Positions 48,900-59,527 of a stretch of 64,000 nt of DNA are shown here, piece after piece. The position numbers were made by a program, and so were the translations under genes. The notes beneath the pieces were generated by a model. That model had not been told where the DNA came from. It saw only the letters and a program-made list of their open reading frames with translations, and ran no database searches. This stretch comes from Paraphaeosphaeria minitans (taxonomy: Eukaryota; Ascomycota; Dothideomycetes; Pleosporales; Didymosphaeriaceae): positions 1,302,001 through 1,366,000 of the forward strand of contig WJXW01000008.1 of assembly GCA_015832175.1 (NCBI GenBank), written 5' to 3'. Positions within the stretch are counted from its first letter, which is position 1. Every line of letters begins with the position of its first letter.

Positions 48900-49340
48900 T
48901 CTTCTTCGAGCTACTGGACCCTGCTCCACAACAACGACCAAGTCAGCAACCTCACCGCTGTGCCCAGCTCGCCTCTTTCCTGGCAGTGATCGATCATGCT
49001 CCATGGAATACCTACGTGCAGGACAAACGTGATCCCGGGGAAGTGTACCCCAGTGCCGAGCGCGGAAGTTGCTACAATGAAACCCCCTGGCTCAAGCCAC
49101 TGCTTCAGTCGATCTGCGCGGTCAGGCACCCCGGCATGGTAGTAGGTACACAGCAGTGCCTCTGCCAGCTCCGCGCACTTCGCCTTGGTACGACAGTAGA
49201 TGACGCGTTTCTTGGCATTCCACAACGCCTGCACCTGCCGTCGGCTCGTCGCCAGCGCCGTCTCCATTGCCTTGCCTCGCGCACACCACGACACGAAATA
49301 GCGGATATTGAGCCGTACAGTGTGCTGGCTCGCCTGAAGT
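48900..49340 (-). pseudogene. Second RecQ-type helicase fragment, telomere-linked family
   Basis: The minus strand reads TVRLNIRYFVSWCARGKAME, then QVQALWNAKKRVIYCRTKAK, CAELAEALLCTYYHAGVPDR, GGFIVATSALGTGVHFPGIT and LHVGIPWSMIDHCQE. These are RecQ helicase motifs IV-VI of the large fungal (Tlh-like) proteins. After QE the normal SGRAGR motif is replaced by RGELG, and the downstream part is in another frame (SGEVADLVVVVEQGPVARR). The N-terminal helicase lobe is absent. It differs clearly in sequence from the helicase at 29.4-32.0 kb, so it is from a second subfamily. Confidence 0.75.
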
Positions 49341-49950
49341 CCGAAGCTTGTTCTTATAGTACATGTACTTTAAGGTTATGTTCTATAACGTCTGTAAGTG
49401 TATAATGAACCCAGTGTTTGAAATTTAGGATTTTCTATATCTTAACACGATTCTGACTCACGGTCTTTATCTGACTTTGTTCCTCGCGAAACTGCCTATA
49501 TAGTCTCCCAAGCTCTTCCTGCATAAACTTGATCTATTTTTAAATCGGACTTTGCGAGCTATTCTTGTTTCCGTTTCAATCTATTTCCCTGAGCTCTGGA
49601 AGTAGGTGCTATATACGATTGTCCCTCAGAAGTAAGTATGTTATTGCTGTCAAGTAAGTATGTTATTGCTGTCGCTGTCAGACAATTCCGCTTCCTTGGT
49701 AATGCTAGGCGAAGGTGCAGTATTGTAGTTGTCTTGATAGTACATCCATAACGTTGTAACACTAGGCAGGATCTGCTATATTCCTAGTGAATGTAAATTA
49801 ACGTTAAATGGTTAAAAGTTACCTCGCTCTCTGCGCTGCAATTTCTGCGCTCTCGAAAACCCAAGTTCATTAATTGCCGGACTGTTGTAGGTTTCGTAGG
49901 AAGGCTTTCTGGATCCGGAAATGGAATTGTGGCCCGGAGTGGTGCGGTTT
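49341..49950. other. AT-rich intergenic DNA
   Basis: AT-rich with no gene. An 18-base direct duplication (AAGTATGTTATTGCTGTC) occurs near 49632 and 49656. Confidence 0.5.
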
Positions 49951-50060
49951 TTGAAAAGTGAATACTGAAAGGCGAATACTGAAAAGTGAATATTGAAAAG
50001 CGAATACTGAAAAGTGAATACTGAAAAGCGAATACTGAAAATCGAATACTGAAAATTGAA
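49951..50060. repeat. 14-bp tandem repeat, about 8 units
   Basis: The unit GAATACTGAAAAGT (with AAAAGC, AAAGGC and AAAATC variants) repeats about eight times. Overlapping frames on the minus strand read as FQYSLF-type repeats, which are by-products of the DNA repeat. Confidence 0.9.
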
Positions 50061-50087
50061 AACATCCCGCTTCTCACTCTGCAATAT

Positions 50088-50342
50088 ATGGAGAGTGTTC
50101 TGGAGAATTTTCTGCACAGCCATGTCTTATCCCAGTCTTCTTCTAGGCAACGACTTGAAACGAAATTACGTCACTTTCTCTATCTGAATTACAAAGTCAT
50201 TCGCAAGATCATTAGGAACTTAGAGGATAATGAGCATCTACGAGTGAAAGTATTAGGGAAAGCCTTAGAGAAACGTCTGGACGAAGTTGCGACTCTAATT
50301 AAGAGATTTGAGATTAAGTCCTCTCCAATCAAAGGGCATTAA
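50088..50342 (+). CDS. Small hypothetical helical ORF (84 aa)
   Basis: The 84-codon frame from ATG 50088 to TAA 50340-50342 is rich in Leu, Lys and Arg and probably all-helical (RQRLETKLRHFLYLNYKVIR, KALEKRLDEVATLIKRFEI). There is no signal peptide. It starts right after the tandem repeat. It could be a small gene or a scrap of an element's structural protein; I do not recognise it. Confidence 0.35.
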   Translation: MESVLENFLHSHVLSQSSSRQRLETKLRHFLYLNYKVIRKIIRNLEDNEHLRVKVLGKALEKRLDEVATLIKRFEIKSSPIKGH

Positions 50343-51100
50343 GAATTACGGGTCCGATTGTTCGTGCTAAGGCCTTCGAAGACACGACCCATACTCTCAG
50401 TCCAGGGGAACAACAGAGTGACCTACGAACCTTAAGAAATCTCAATATATACTATAAAGCCTCAACATGTGATCTATTAGCCGTGTTAAACCAAACTAGA
50501 ACAGCGGAGGATAGACGTCGGCGCTGCTGTTATACGGAAACATTGACGGCCAACATACTCCATAGGCTATAATATTATCTATAAGCCAGGAAACCGGCAG
50601 CAGCGACGTCTATATATAATTAAAGAGAGTGCCGTGGAGGCTTAGCGTAGATAGATTAACTATAGAAGTAATGTTATTGTCAGATCTCACGTATTGTGCG
50701 AATTCTGATGAATTTTGAATAATGGATTTGATGAAATTGATTGATTGTGTCTGTGTTTTCGCGTCGTGCGTCTTAGGAGTTTTTATGTTCTTGTGTTCTC
50801 CCTTGCTCCCATCGGCAGGCTCCTTGTCCCACCTCGGGAGCCAGCCACCTCGCTTTGGTTACGGGAACAGGGCTTCTGTTATTTGACAACTACTAGTAAG
50901 CCTTTATAGGTACCAAAAGGAAGCTCTATAAGCTAAAATTTAATATAAAGTTCTAGGTAGACTTTTACTTTATAGGTGTTAGATATCACGTAGATGTGGA
51001 TATAATAATGGGTATTAGGCCAGAGTTAATAATTAATTATTCTATCTAGCTACGGGGTGCTCTAGGTTAATTTTACTCCTATTTAGTGATATAGGCTACG
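50343..51100. other. AT-rich, strongly decayed repeat-like DNA
   Basis: From about 50430 to 51100 the sequence is very rich in TA, with stops in all frames, as expected of an old RIP-mutated element. It ends at an LTR-like start (TGTCAGATA, 51101). I could not read a specific protein. Confidence 0.5.
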
Positions 51101-51400
51101 TGTCAGATAGAATGCTCGCATGCGATAGGGTATCTTAATGGGTGATGATTGTATTGATTCAGTGTGGGGTCTGAACTTTGTTCGGCTGGTTTTGACCCCT
51201 CGGCTAGCGTCTAACTACTAAGCCCTGATTGGTCGATTCCTGGGAGGTCCTCCATCTGACACCATCACGCAAGTCAACCTTGTAAGTGGCTAGGTGCCCG
51301 AGGAGTAAGACAGTGTTAGAAGCATATTGAGGAACTTAGAGTGAACAGTTGAGGAGGGACAGGGCGAGGCTTATATACTTCGCTGTGAAGCCCCTCCTAC
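51101..51400 (+). repeat. LTR-like repeat, copy B
   Basis: It starts TGTCAGATA and matches the interrupted copy A (32976-33089 plus 34930-34970) over about 130 bases. A TATATA stretch near 51373 and the preceding GC-richer region are compatible with an LTR promoter. The right boundary is uncertain. Confidence 0.55.
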
Positions 51401-53054
51401 AGAATTCACGATTTCGACTTTTGAGAGTTTTGAATTCTGGAAATGAAAAATCAATTTCTAGAACAAGGATTTCTATTCATAGAAACATCCGTCCTATCAA
51501 CGCCCGGCTATCTAGCGCTGGGGATTAAGCGTCCTCACGCGACGGTTCAGCCTGTTTTGTTTGCTAATGCCTCTCTGCTCTCTGCTTCCTGCTCTTGTTC
51601 ATGAAACACGTGACGTACGTTCACGTGATGGCATCCCGGATCGGAATTACTAGGTCCGTGACCCTGAGATAGCAAGGCGTTATGGGCAGGACTGAATCCT
51701 TTCCTCCTTTTACTAACGTTTCGTCTTTAATATGATCTCCACTTCTGGGGTTGATTTCGCATGCGATCTCTGACATGCTGCGTGCTACAGTACGATCAGC
51801 CGCCAAACAGCAGCAGCACTTGAACTAGATTGCCCGCAAGCAGCTAGGACATGGCAAGCGTATTGTGTCTGCCCAGCCGCGTACTATGGTCTGACTTCGC
51901 CAGCTTCGCTTCATAGACAGCGCCAACAACTCACATATATTGAGCTTTGTGAAGGAGTAATTAGGCGAAGATGAGGATGGCTTTGCGCAGATCACATTTG
52001 TAGTAAACAAATCGCAGGGATTAGCACGATGAGATTCCATGTATCGCTTCCATCACGGAGGGATATATATGTGAGAGGTCTCGATCTACACAAGAGTGGA
52101 CACAAGGTCTTGCTTGAGGAAAACATCACCAGCATCTCTAGTGTTTTCGAGCATGGGTTCTTGCAGTTCTCTTTAGGATCCCTAGCCGAACTCACGATGA
52201 TCGTTTGGAAGCTGCTCGGTCTCAGCTGACGCGTCCTGGGTCGTTGCTGATTCGACCCGCCCCACTTAACCCTCCCTCGTAGGAGCCAGCTTTCCCTGCC
52301 GTTATTTGCATTCTGTCTATGGCTATTTATATGGTTCTTCAGGTTCGTGTTTCTACTTATAAGTTATGCCATTGCTAAAGCTGTACCGTCAAATAAGTAC
52401 ATCCCACTCGGAGAGAAGGTCGCGAGGTCACGTACTAGGAGCTGCGAATCAACTCGTGTCTGATGCAGATCAAATCCCTTCAGATCAGAAGCACGCAATG
52501 CGTGAACATAGGCGTTCTGCTGTTCTTTCACCGCATCGCAACTTACGATCTTTCACCTGACAACTTAACAGCCAAGTGTGGCTCTCAACCGAGCGCGGTA
52601 TGTATTTCAAATCAACCCAATGTTTCGGTATCACGTCGGCGCTTGACTTTGGCCAAGGTTCGATGACAGTTATTTGCGGCAACGCTTGCTCATCTTTCAC
52701 ATACTGTGCCCCAGACATACTTCCAACCGAGTACTGCTCCTTGCTTATCACTATTGGTGGCTTTGCTGTGCCGCAGTTTGCCTCGCCGTCTTGAACGAAC
52801 CCCTCGGGTGCCTGCCACACAGTTGGAGCTTTCGGTGCAGTCACTTGGGAAAGTGCCAGGCACTGCGATTTTTGTTACCGCACGGCCATTCAAGATTGTC
52901 TGTTAAGGCGTACGATGTAGGTGTTGCAATTCAGCCAAACCGCGCCACTCGTCACTCAGCTTGTCGTCGCAAGCGCTCGATGGGATGGAAAATAAGCGCC
53001 CGACGTGGGTCGCATCCTGTACGCACATTAGTCGCTTGTATGGCGTGCTATGTC
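51401..53054. other. Intergenic; one unassigned minus-strand ORF
   Basis: Nothing is firmly recognised. The minus-strand frame 52485-52844 (119 codons) has protein-like stretches (GEANCGTAKPPIVISKEQYS, ITVIEPWPKSSADVIPKHWV) but no family. It may be a gene fragment. Confidence 0.35.
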
Positions 53055-53690
53055 TATTTCAGACCCTCAAGACAAGGCGCTTAAAGAAGGTTCCAATTAC
53101 GGTTTTCGCGCCCAGACACCGCTCCTGCATCACAGTGATCACGATTAAGTATTGCAGAAACCAAATCTCGATTTCCTGTTTCGTATTTCGCATGCTAGGT
53201 TTTGATTCTGCATTTCTGCGTTCGAAAGTCTGACACGGTCTCTGCAAACATAAGGTCATGATCTGACTCGTTCAACTGCTTGGCGGCTACTTAGTCGGGC
53301 GCCGTAGACATAATCCGCTGTTAGAGGGACAGACCAGCAAATCGACGAGTAAGCTAACAACAGCTGTCCATCGAACGCAGCAACATCGATCTAGTTGCAA
53401 CGGCGACACGAAGTAATGATAGAGCCCAATCACCTCTTCATGGGTTTCCTGGTGAGCCCATCGCCAACCGACAATGTTTGCTGTGTGCCGTATCGAGGAG
53501 CCCACGTGCTGTACGGCATCACACCTCGCACAAACTACCTCACAGATACCGTTGAGACATCCATAGGCAGTAAGACATGTCCTATTATCGCCTAATCTTA
53601 AGCGCCCTCACGCTGAGGCCAAACCAGCTCGGTGGGTCGCACTTTCGGATTGCCGCGATAGGAAGCGATGATCCGCGTCTAAGTTTTCGT
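53055..53690 (+). repeat. Decayed inverted duplication, copy B (partner 8070-8680)
   Basis: This is the partner of copy A in opposite orientation, about 45 kb away. Similarity runs from near AGACCCT (53061) through the shared block CAGACACCGCTCCTGC to ATTGCCGCGAT (about 53650). Short frames in both copies translate alike, but stops interrupt them. Confidence 0.75.
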
Positions 53691-53930
53691 TCCTTACATT
53701 GTTGCTTCAAGGCCCACAGAGGCATCGTGATTTGCGCCTCACCTTCAGTCTCCCCCTGGTGTGCAATCCACGTGAATGCTAGCTTGCCCTCATGCTATTA
53801 GGATTGGAATACGTTCCGCGAGCTTTGTTGGTCTTCGATGTTGCAAAACTGCTCTATGTGGCCGCTTTTTGTGTTGTGACCCACTGCGAACGGCGTTTTA
53901 AAGTGCACGGGCAGTTCCCGCATTAGAAAT
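53691..53930. other. Intergenic, no feature recognised
   Basis: No coding or repeat structure is supported here. Confidence 0.35.
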
Positions 53931-54305
53931 CAGCGAGTGCGGGCGCATCCTGCGGGGAACAAAAGAGGGGTGCGGCGTTGTGGACCGCATGGGATTGCCA
54001 GGCACGGGCTGCTTCGGCGTGCGGGCGTTCGCGCTACGGCCGATATGGCCGTGTGGGTGAATCGACCGCACAGAGAGTTCGCCCGCGCGGGCAAATTGTG
54101 GCGTGCGGGCGTTTGAGGTGCAGGGGCTGAGAGGCCGTACTTCCAAACCCGCGAACGTGGGACCTGCCCTCAGGGAAGCGCCGCCCGCGTGGAGGCAGCC
54201 CGCGCGGGAACTTGGTCCACAGGGCCTAACCCACAAAGTGGGATCTGCCCTTAGGGGAGCGCCGCCCGCATAGAGGCAGCCCGCGCGGGATCCTGGCCCA
54301 CACCA
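53931..54305. repeat. GC-rich island with 81-bp tandem unit and repeated CCCGCGCGGG palindromes
   Basis: About 375 bases are markedly GC-richer than the flanks. An 81-bp unit starts at 54157 and recurs at 54238 (second copy cut at about 54303). The perfect palindrome CCCGCGCGGG occurs at 54082-54091, 54199-54208 and 54280-54289. A minus-strand frame covers it (53898-54320), but its repetitive Gly/Pro/Arg composition follows from the DNA repeat. Confidence 0.75.
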
Positions 54306-55287
54306 GACATGAACCAGCATGTTCGATTCCCAGTTTCAGCTGTTAGCGCGAGTCAGCGAAAAATCGCTTAACTGAATGTGCAAATCAGAACCCAGAAACG
54401 GGAAAAACAGAGAATGGAAAACGGGGAACAGGACACAGGAAACCGAAAAACAGAAGCATACTTGCAGCAGCAATGTACATATATCTGCGGCAGGATACCG
54501 GAACTCAAGCTTGCACATCATGTCGTCTCAACAGCAGTCACAGAGGCACAGATGCTTCACTTTACATGTACGTAGTCGTAGAAGAAGTCTGACCATTATG
54601 GTGTTGTGACATGGGGCATGTCTAATTATCTAACAAAAGTCACTTTGCAGCAATCAACAGGTCTGCACGACCGTACACTGGGTAGGTCTAAAAGATACAC
54701 TTCATGCATCTACGTTGGATACTTCTAGATGAACAATCATCTAGTCCAAATCAAAATGGCTGGGTCTTCTGATCTAATCTCCTTCCGTGTTTGTCATCAT
54801 TGCAAGGGTTCTGCAAAGCAAATCCTCGAGAGACAAGTCTTGATTGCCGTCGTTTGCCTTGATGATCCTAAACCTCAGGCGCGATTTGCGGACGCGATTC
54901 AGTGCGAATGCTTCCAATACTAACGTCGGTACGGGTATGCCCACGCCAGAGTGGCTCTTCTTCATCAACTGAAGCATGCTCGTTAACTGTAACGTCCCCC
55001 CCTATGAGACGAAAAACCCCTCGTGCCGGAAACGGCCAATCAGCTGACAAGGAATGTGGACTTTACGTCGATTGTGACGATCTGATTGGTAGGTTCCTTC
55101 ACACAGGGCCTTCCTTTACCCAGGGACGGACGTTAGCTCTTCGATCCACATGAACAGCGCTTCACGGTGAAAAGCAAACAGGTCACCCAGGACTAGCTTG
55201 AGTTCTTCTTCTTTTTGAGCCCATACCTCTGTCAGGTTCTGTTGCGCGTCTAATTAATTCTAGCGAGTTCTCCTAACAGATCTTTGA
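54306..55287. other. Intergenic, no gene recognised
   Basis: Short frames only. An exon of the following deoxyribosyltransferase-like gene could lie in the last part, but I could not find it. Confidence 0.35.
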
Positions 55288-55674
55288 CGACTGATTAGTC
55301 CCAACTGGGAGCAAGATATCAAAGATCAGAACCTCCATCATCAAATGGACTGGGAAATGACGCACCTCGACGAAGTGGATCTCATCATGCTTTATCTTCA
55401 TCCTGGCACTATCAGCCCAGTCTCGCTGCTTGAACTAGGCCGGTACTCTCGATCCGGCAGGCTTATCGTCTGCTGTCCGAAAGGTTACCACCGACGTGGA
55501 AATGTCCAGTACTTATTCCGAAAGGACAGCGTTCCGTTGTTTGAAGAGTTCGACAAGTTCGTCAAAGCGAGGAATAAGAGGCTTGAGGATATAACCAGAG
55601 AGAATCTTCCTCTGGAAGGTAGCATCAAAATTAGGGTGTCGAAACGTACGCTGCTGCCCGGCTTGTTACGTTGA
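55288..55674 (+). pseudogene. Nucleoside 2-deoxyribosyltransferase-like C-terminal fragment
   Basis: The frame is open from 55288 and includes PNWEQDIKDQ, then HQMDWEMTHLDEVDLIMLYL, SPVSLLELGRYSRSGRLIVC and CPKGYHRRGNVQYLF, ending with TGA/TAG at 55672-55674. The pattern WE...L..aD.i.mYl.p.t.SPvsLLELG...sGr..VcCp.gf.RkGNV is that of the fungal Nuc_deoxyri_tr2-like family, enzymes or sensors built on the nucleoside 2-deoxyribosyltransferase fold, and includes the conserved Glu of LLELG. The N-terminal half of the fold is not found upstream: a TGA at 55285 closes the frame and no clean exon precedes it. A Met at 55345 is internal to the domain. Confidence 0.7.
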
Positions 55675-56454
55675 CTTTTAGCTAGTCTTCAGTTACCAGC
55701 ATTGCTGCGATCTAAGGGACGCCAGTAAGGCATCCTTAGGGAACCTGTAGCCCTAGGCGGGAAAGGCGTAGACGAGACGTAAAGATAGTTAACGTAGAAG
55801 ATTCAATAAGTCTGTTCTATTTAAAAGATCATATTATGACTACGTTAAGTTGAGGCATATTAATTAGTTCGCGTGCTAGGCTCTGTCTGATTGCCCTTCC
55901 TTGTAAGCTCGCTGTGGCCTGTATAGTAGGTCAGTCAGGCTCGCCAGCCGTACAGCTTCCTCTCATTTACGATTTGAGGTGCGAGGCGAGCATCTACGAT
56001 AATCATATAAAAGGAATAAATGTTGATCAATTTCGGCTGGCTATTTTACCTGAAACTATGACCTATGGCGTGCCGTTGAACAGCTCTGCGAAGTTGATGG
56101 GTTCGACTCGGGACACTCCAGCAACCCAGCCTTAAGCTACAGACGATTTGTGGCAGATAGAGAAGTATGTCATCTCACAACTTCTAACGCCAAATAATAA
56201 GGGGCTGGATAAGCCCGTTCATCTATTGTCCGTCGTGGCGAAACACGCTGCTGCCATATCGGCACACGATCTGTAGTGACCCACTGCGTAAAGCCTCCCT
56301 ATCTTCCTTCAGCAAGAGAATTCCTTTTTGGGGACAGGACTATGTGATATGTTCCATCGAGAAACCTGGATAAAAGCAGTTTTTGTAGGTCTTCGCCGCC
56401 GATACGGAGACAGACAAACCCATCAGTGGTGCGTGTATTGTCCCAAAGAATGCC
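55675..56454. other. Intergenic, no gene recognised
   Basis: Short frames only and no repeat structure supported. Confidence 0.4.
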
Positions 56455-57307
56455 CTACGCCTGAAGTCGGGGTCCTTCACGAAGTTCCACTGTTTCGCCC
56501 AGCCAGCCGAGCCTTTGAAAAGAAAGCGCTTGCGCCGCTAGAGCTTTTTTCATACTTTCGTATGCCTTTTCGAGAGTTCCGCTCTTTCCTCCCTTGTTAA
56601 TAAACCCATTTATCCTGTGAACCGCTTCTGCGTAAGAAAATATTTCTCCAGTAGGAAATCCCATCATTTGGTTGAGTCGCGGTGGTAAAAACCGTTCCAT
56701 TAGTGAGAAACGTGGGTTTATCTTGCTGGATATCCGGGGATTGCTTCGCAGCAATGTCAATGTTTGACATAGAGATGATTCCTTCCCAGTACTCTTGTGG
56801 GCGGACGGTCGTCTCAACGTAATTTCCATCCTGGACCATGATCGTCAAAGCGTAGGCGTCTTCCCTAGGGCCGTAACTTGTTAGTCTACCCGTCACCTTC
56901 ATCGCCTTTCCGTATTGAGTTTCTTCCTCTTTTTGAATATCAATCATCGAATCCAGGTATCCCATCAGCACATGTACCATGTTCCGGCTATCGAAGCTCG
57001 GCTTGAGTGCTAGCTCCTGTAACTGCGCAATCATAGTGGAGCAGCAGTCAGAATATCGTCCCTCTCGACGTCGCAGCTCGCCGAGAATCCCAGGCAGATG
57101 GATGATGAGTATATCGCTTGGGAGCGCGCTATACTTGTCGAGGGCGAAGATAGGGTCCTTAAGGTTCTCTTTAGTAGTTGTTCCTATCCGAGAATTAAAC
57201 AGTAGGCTCACGGATTTTTCGTCCCGCGATAGCTGGGTTTTTTCCATTTGCCTGTAGACCTCGCTTCGTGCGTCGCTGTGAGCCTCTTCAAAAGTGCTGT
57301 TAGGCGA
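56455..57307 (-). CDS. Hypothetical protein, two-phase reading (frameshift or missed intron)
   Basis: On the minus strand a frame open from 57307 (ATG 57245-57247) encodes a soluble mixed alpha/beta-like protein: FEEAHSDARSEVYRQMEKTQ, ALDKYSALPSDILIIHLPGI, LMGYLDSMIDIQKEEETQYG, AMKVTGRLTSYGPREDAYAL, ending in one phase at 56597. From about 56710 the protein-like signal passes to another phase: NQMMGFPTGEIFSYAEAVHR, INGFINKGGKSGTLEKAYES, LSFQRLGWLGETVELREGPR to TAG at 56455. The two parts fit as one gene with a slip or a short intron near 56690-56720. Upstream, MARHVRKMALIHHLLRPSIT (from 57420) in another phase could be a first exon with an organelle-type leader. No family is recognised. Confidence 0.5.
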
Positions 57308-57420
57308 TTATTTGACGAACGGAATGGAAGATGGAAAGAGGGACTTCGGCGGAATGGGTTGGTGATGGAAGGGCGGAGGAGGTGATGAATGAGCGCCATC
57401 TTTCTCACGTGCCTCGCCAC

Positions 57421-58384
57421 GTGTCAAATCAAGCATCAACGTAAGATTCAGTCATTCGCTGGTGGTCAGGACTGGTCTTGCAACATGATTAGCGTTCTAG
57501 CCCAGGGCGCTTAAGCCAGGTCGCCTTGAAAGCCGACCCGTGCGTGCATGCATCCAGATATCCCTGATGTGCTCGTTTGCAAGCGGCCAGATATCGAAGC
57601 AATCAGATTAGCCGTGCCGCCAAATGTATCGGCAAACCTATATGCATGCATAAATCCAAGGAAGGCGTTGAATAGACCCCTGCATTCGGGGCCGCAAGCT
57701 CATCCTGTAAAGCAGCAAAGGCACACCTTCACTGCCTTCCCGAATAGGCTAGACAGCGTCACACTTCTCATTTTATATGCAAGAGCCTGGATATGGCGTG
57801 TCAGGGAAAGCTGAGAACGGATCGTATCAGGCGTATTAGCATCCCTGGCTTGTGGTTCTCCCGAATCCCCGAGACCCTGCAATCCATTCCCTCTCCCTGC
57901 CCGTATGCTGATGCACAGGCTCCGACTCGGCAATTCAGGCATCAATTAAGGTAACACGAGTAATAATATCCCAGGCGCAGGCTCTCATATGTAGGACCGA
58001 GCACATTTTATGGCCTTGCTCCGATCCCGGCCAGGTACATGCTTTTGGCACCTGTACTCGGGGTATCTGTGTGGCGTATGGCTTACCGATGTGTCAAAAC
58101 CTACATACATGTTTGAGGGACGGATGCATATGTGGAGCGCATAAGCGCTTTTGGGTGTATGCTGTGGGGCACGAAGTCAGTGACCTCTCCGATGTAACGG
58201 GATTTCACCAAGGCATCTATCGTATCAGAAGTCGACTAAGAGGCACGGGACATTAAGCCTTTGGCCTAAGCGCCGCTACATGCTGATACTTGAGTTGCGA
58301 TAAGTAGTGGCAGCCTTCTAATCGATAAACTCGGCGTCCCTTCTTTCAGATTGGTAATAGAATCTCGCTGGCATCTATTCGACA
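57421..58384. other. Intergenic, no gene recognised
   Basis: Short frames only. There is no repeat or RNA gene that I can support. Confidence 0.4.
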
Positions 58385-58960
58385 ATGAGCAGAAGCAACT
58401 ACAAAATTCCACTCGGAGAACGTTACTGCCAGAGCAAAAAGTGCGGAGCGTGTCATAAGCCATTGGAACCCCAACAAGAAGTATGCGGAGGCTATATCAG
58501 TCACTTCCTCGGGTACAGCCTCTCTAGAACTCTTGAGAACCACCAACCGTTCAAACCTGAAGAACGAAATGCCTGCTGTCATCTTGGCTGCCGTTATAAG
58601 AATCCAAAAGCACAAGCCTTCCATTACTCATGCTTGGAAACGGTGCAACGTCATTTCGGGCTGGATCGCAACGACTTCAGCCATGTCTTTTACCACCTGA
58701 ACTCCAGGCAAGCTCCGACCATTCCCCAGAACAGCCTATCCAAGGAAGTGTTGAACAAATGGCTTGCTCTTCGAGGATTTGGATTTGTTCCAACGCCGAC
58801 AACCCCAATTACCAAAAAATCATTCTTTGACCTCCCATCTGAGATACGGCTGGCTATCATCGAGTACATGGATGGAAATATATTATGCGAAATTCCATTT
58901 CTAGAGGCGATTCTTATAAGATTGCAGCGGCCGTCGCTGCTAAAAAGGCTACGATCATGA
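58385..58960 (+). CDS. Cys-rich protein with C-terminal F-box-like motif (191 aa)
   Basis: From ATG 58385 a 191-codon frame shows Cys/His pairs that could bind zinc (CQSKKCGACHKPL near residue 15, NACCHLGCRY near 63, HYSCLETVQRH near 80), then a linker (TPTTPITKKS) and FFDLPSEIRLAIIEYMDGN near 148, which has the Leu-Pro-x-Glu-(I/L)-Arg pattern of fungal F-box motifs. F-box proteins recruit targets to SCF ubiquitin ligases. Such proteins normally continue well beyond the F-box, so the early stop after KRLRS suggests truncation or a missed intron. No close family is recognised. Confidence 0.5.
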   Translation: MSRSNYKIPLGERYCQSKKCGACHKPLEPQQEVCGGYISHFLGYSLSRTLENHQPFKPEERNACCHLGCRYKNPKAQAFHYSCLETVQRHFGLDRNDFSHVFYHLNSRQAPTIPQNSLSKEVLNKWLALRGFGFVPTPTTPITKKSFFDLPSEIRLAIIEYMDGNILCEIPFLEAILIRLQRPSLLKRLRS

Positions 58961-59056
58961 CACCAAGGTGCAGACTAGTGTGGGCGAGATTTACCCATCA
59001 CATGTCTTTCTGCTTTTAAATCCCTCATCGAGGACATAGAAAAGAAAACTGCAAAA
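58961..59056. other. Short spacer
   Basis: Nothing is recognised between the F-box-like ORF and the minus-strand ORF that follows. Confidence 0.3.
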
Positions 59057-59527
59057 TTATGCCCAAAATTGAAGGTCTCGTTCTTTCTTCTTGAGCGTAA
59101 AACATCGCACTCGTTGGAGTTCCAGCCCAAGTTCATCTATCGAGATGGGTGTTTCCTCTGCGCTTTCTTGGATCTCCCGAAAGTAATCATCCCAGAGGCT
59201 AAAGTTGCGCGCGCCTTCAAGTGTAGTCATAGCGTCAGCGAGAACAAGTGACTGTCTGTAGAGATTCGGAGATCTTACGGAGCTCAGGAAGCGGCACGCT
59301 TGGCCGGGCAAGCTGCGCAGGACCGGAGTGTCTGTTCTATTTTGTCCTTGCTTGCATGCGCCGCTGACGCCTGCGTGGCGCTGGCGGGTAGACACCCGCA
59401 TACTAGTGGGGTCAGTGCTTTCATAGGAAGATCTGCACGGCGACACAGAGTAGCAGAGTTCGTCCCATTGATGCCAATCGAAATCATATTCTCTCCCTGT
59501 TTCAAATTCCATAATCGGGCACATCAA
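59057..59527 (-). CDS. Unassigned minus-strand ORF (156 aa)
   Basis: The frame ends with a protein-like stretch (ADAMTTLEGARNFSLWDDYF, REIQESAEETPISIDELGLE, LQRVRCFTLKKKERDLQFWA). Its N-terminal part (PIMEFETGREYDFDWHQWDE) is weakly similar to a minus-strand reading near 62.7 kb (ESETGRKYGLDYEE). The middle is not convincing. It may consist of two unrelated exons or a decayed gene. Confidence 0.25.
   Translation of the reverse strand: MMCPIMEFETGREYDFDWHQWDELCYSVSPCRSSYESTDPTSMRVSTRQRHAGVSGACKQGQNRTDTPVLRSLPGQACRFLSSVRSPNLYRQSLVLADAMTTLEGARNFSLWDDYFREIQESAEETPISIDELGLELQRVRCFTLKKKERDLQFWA

Noticed and set aside
49784..50123. Minus-strand frames with FQYSLF-type repeats
   Set aside because: Produced by the 14-bp DNA repeat, which is open in more than one frame.
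53898..54320. 140-codon minus-strand frame in the GC island
   Set aside because: Its repeats follow exactly the DNA tandem unit and palindromes; no domain and no support for translation.
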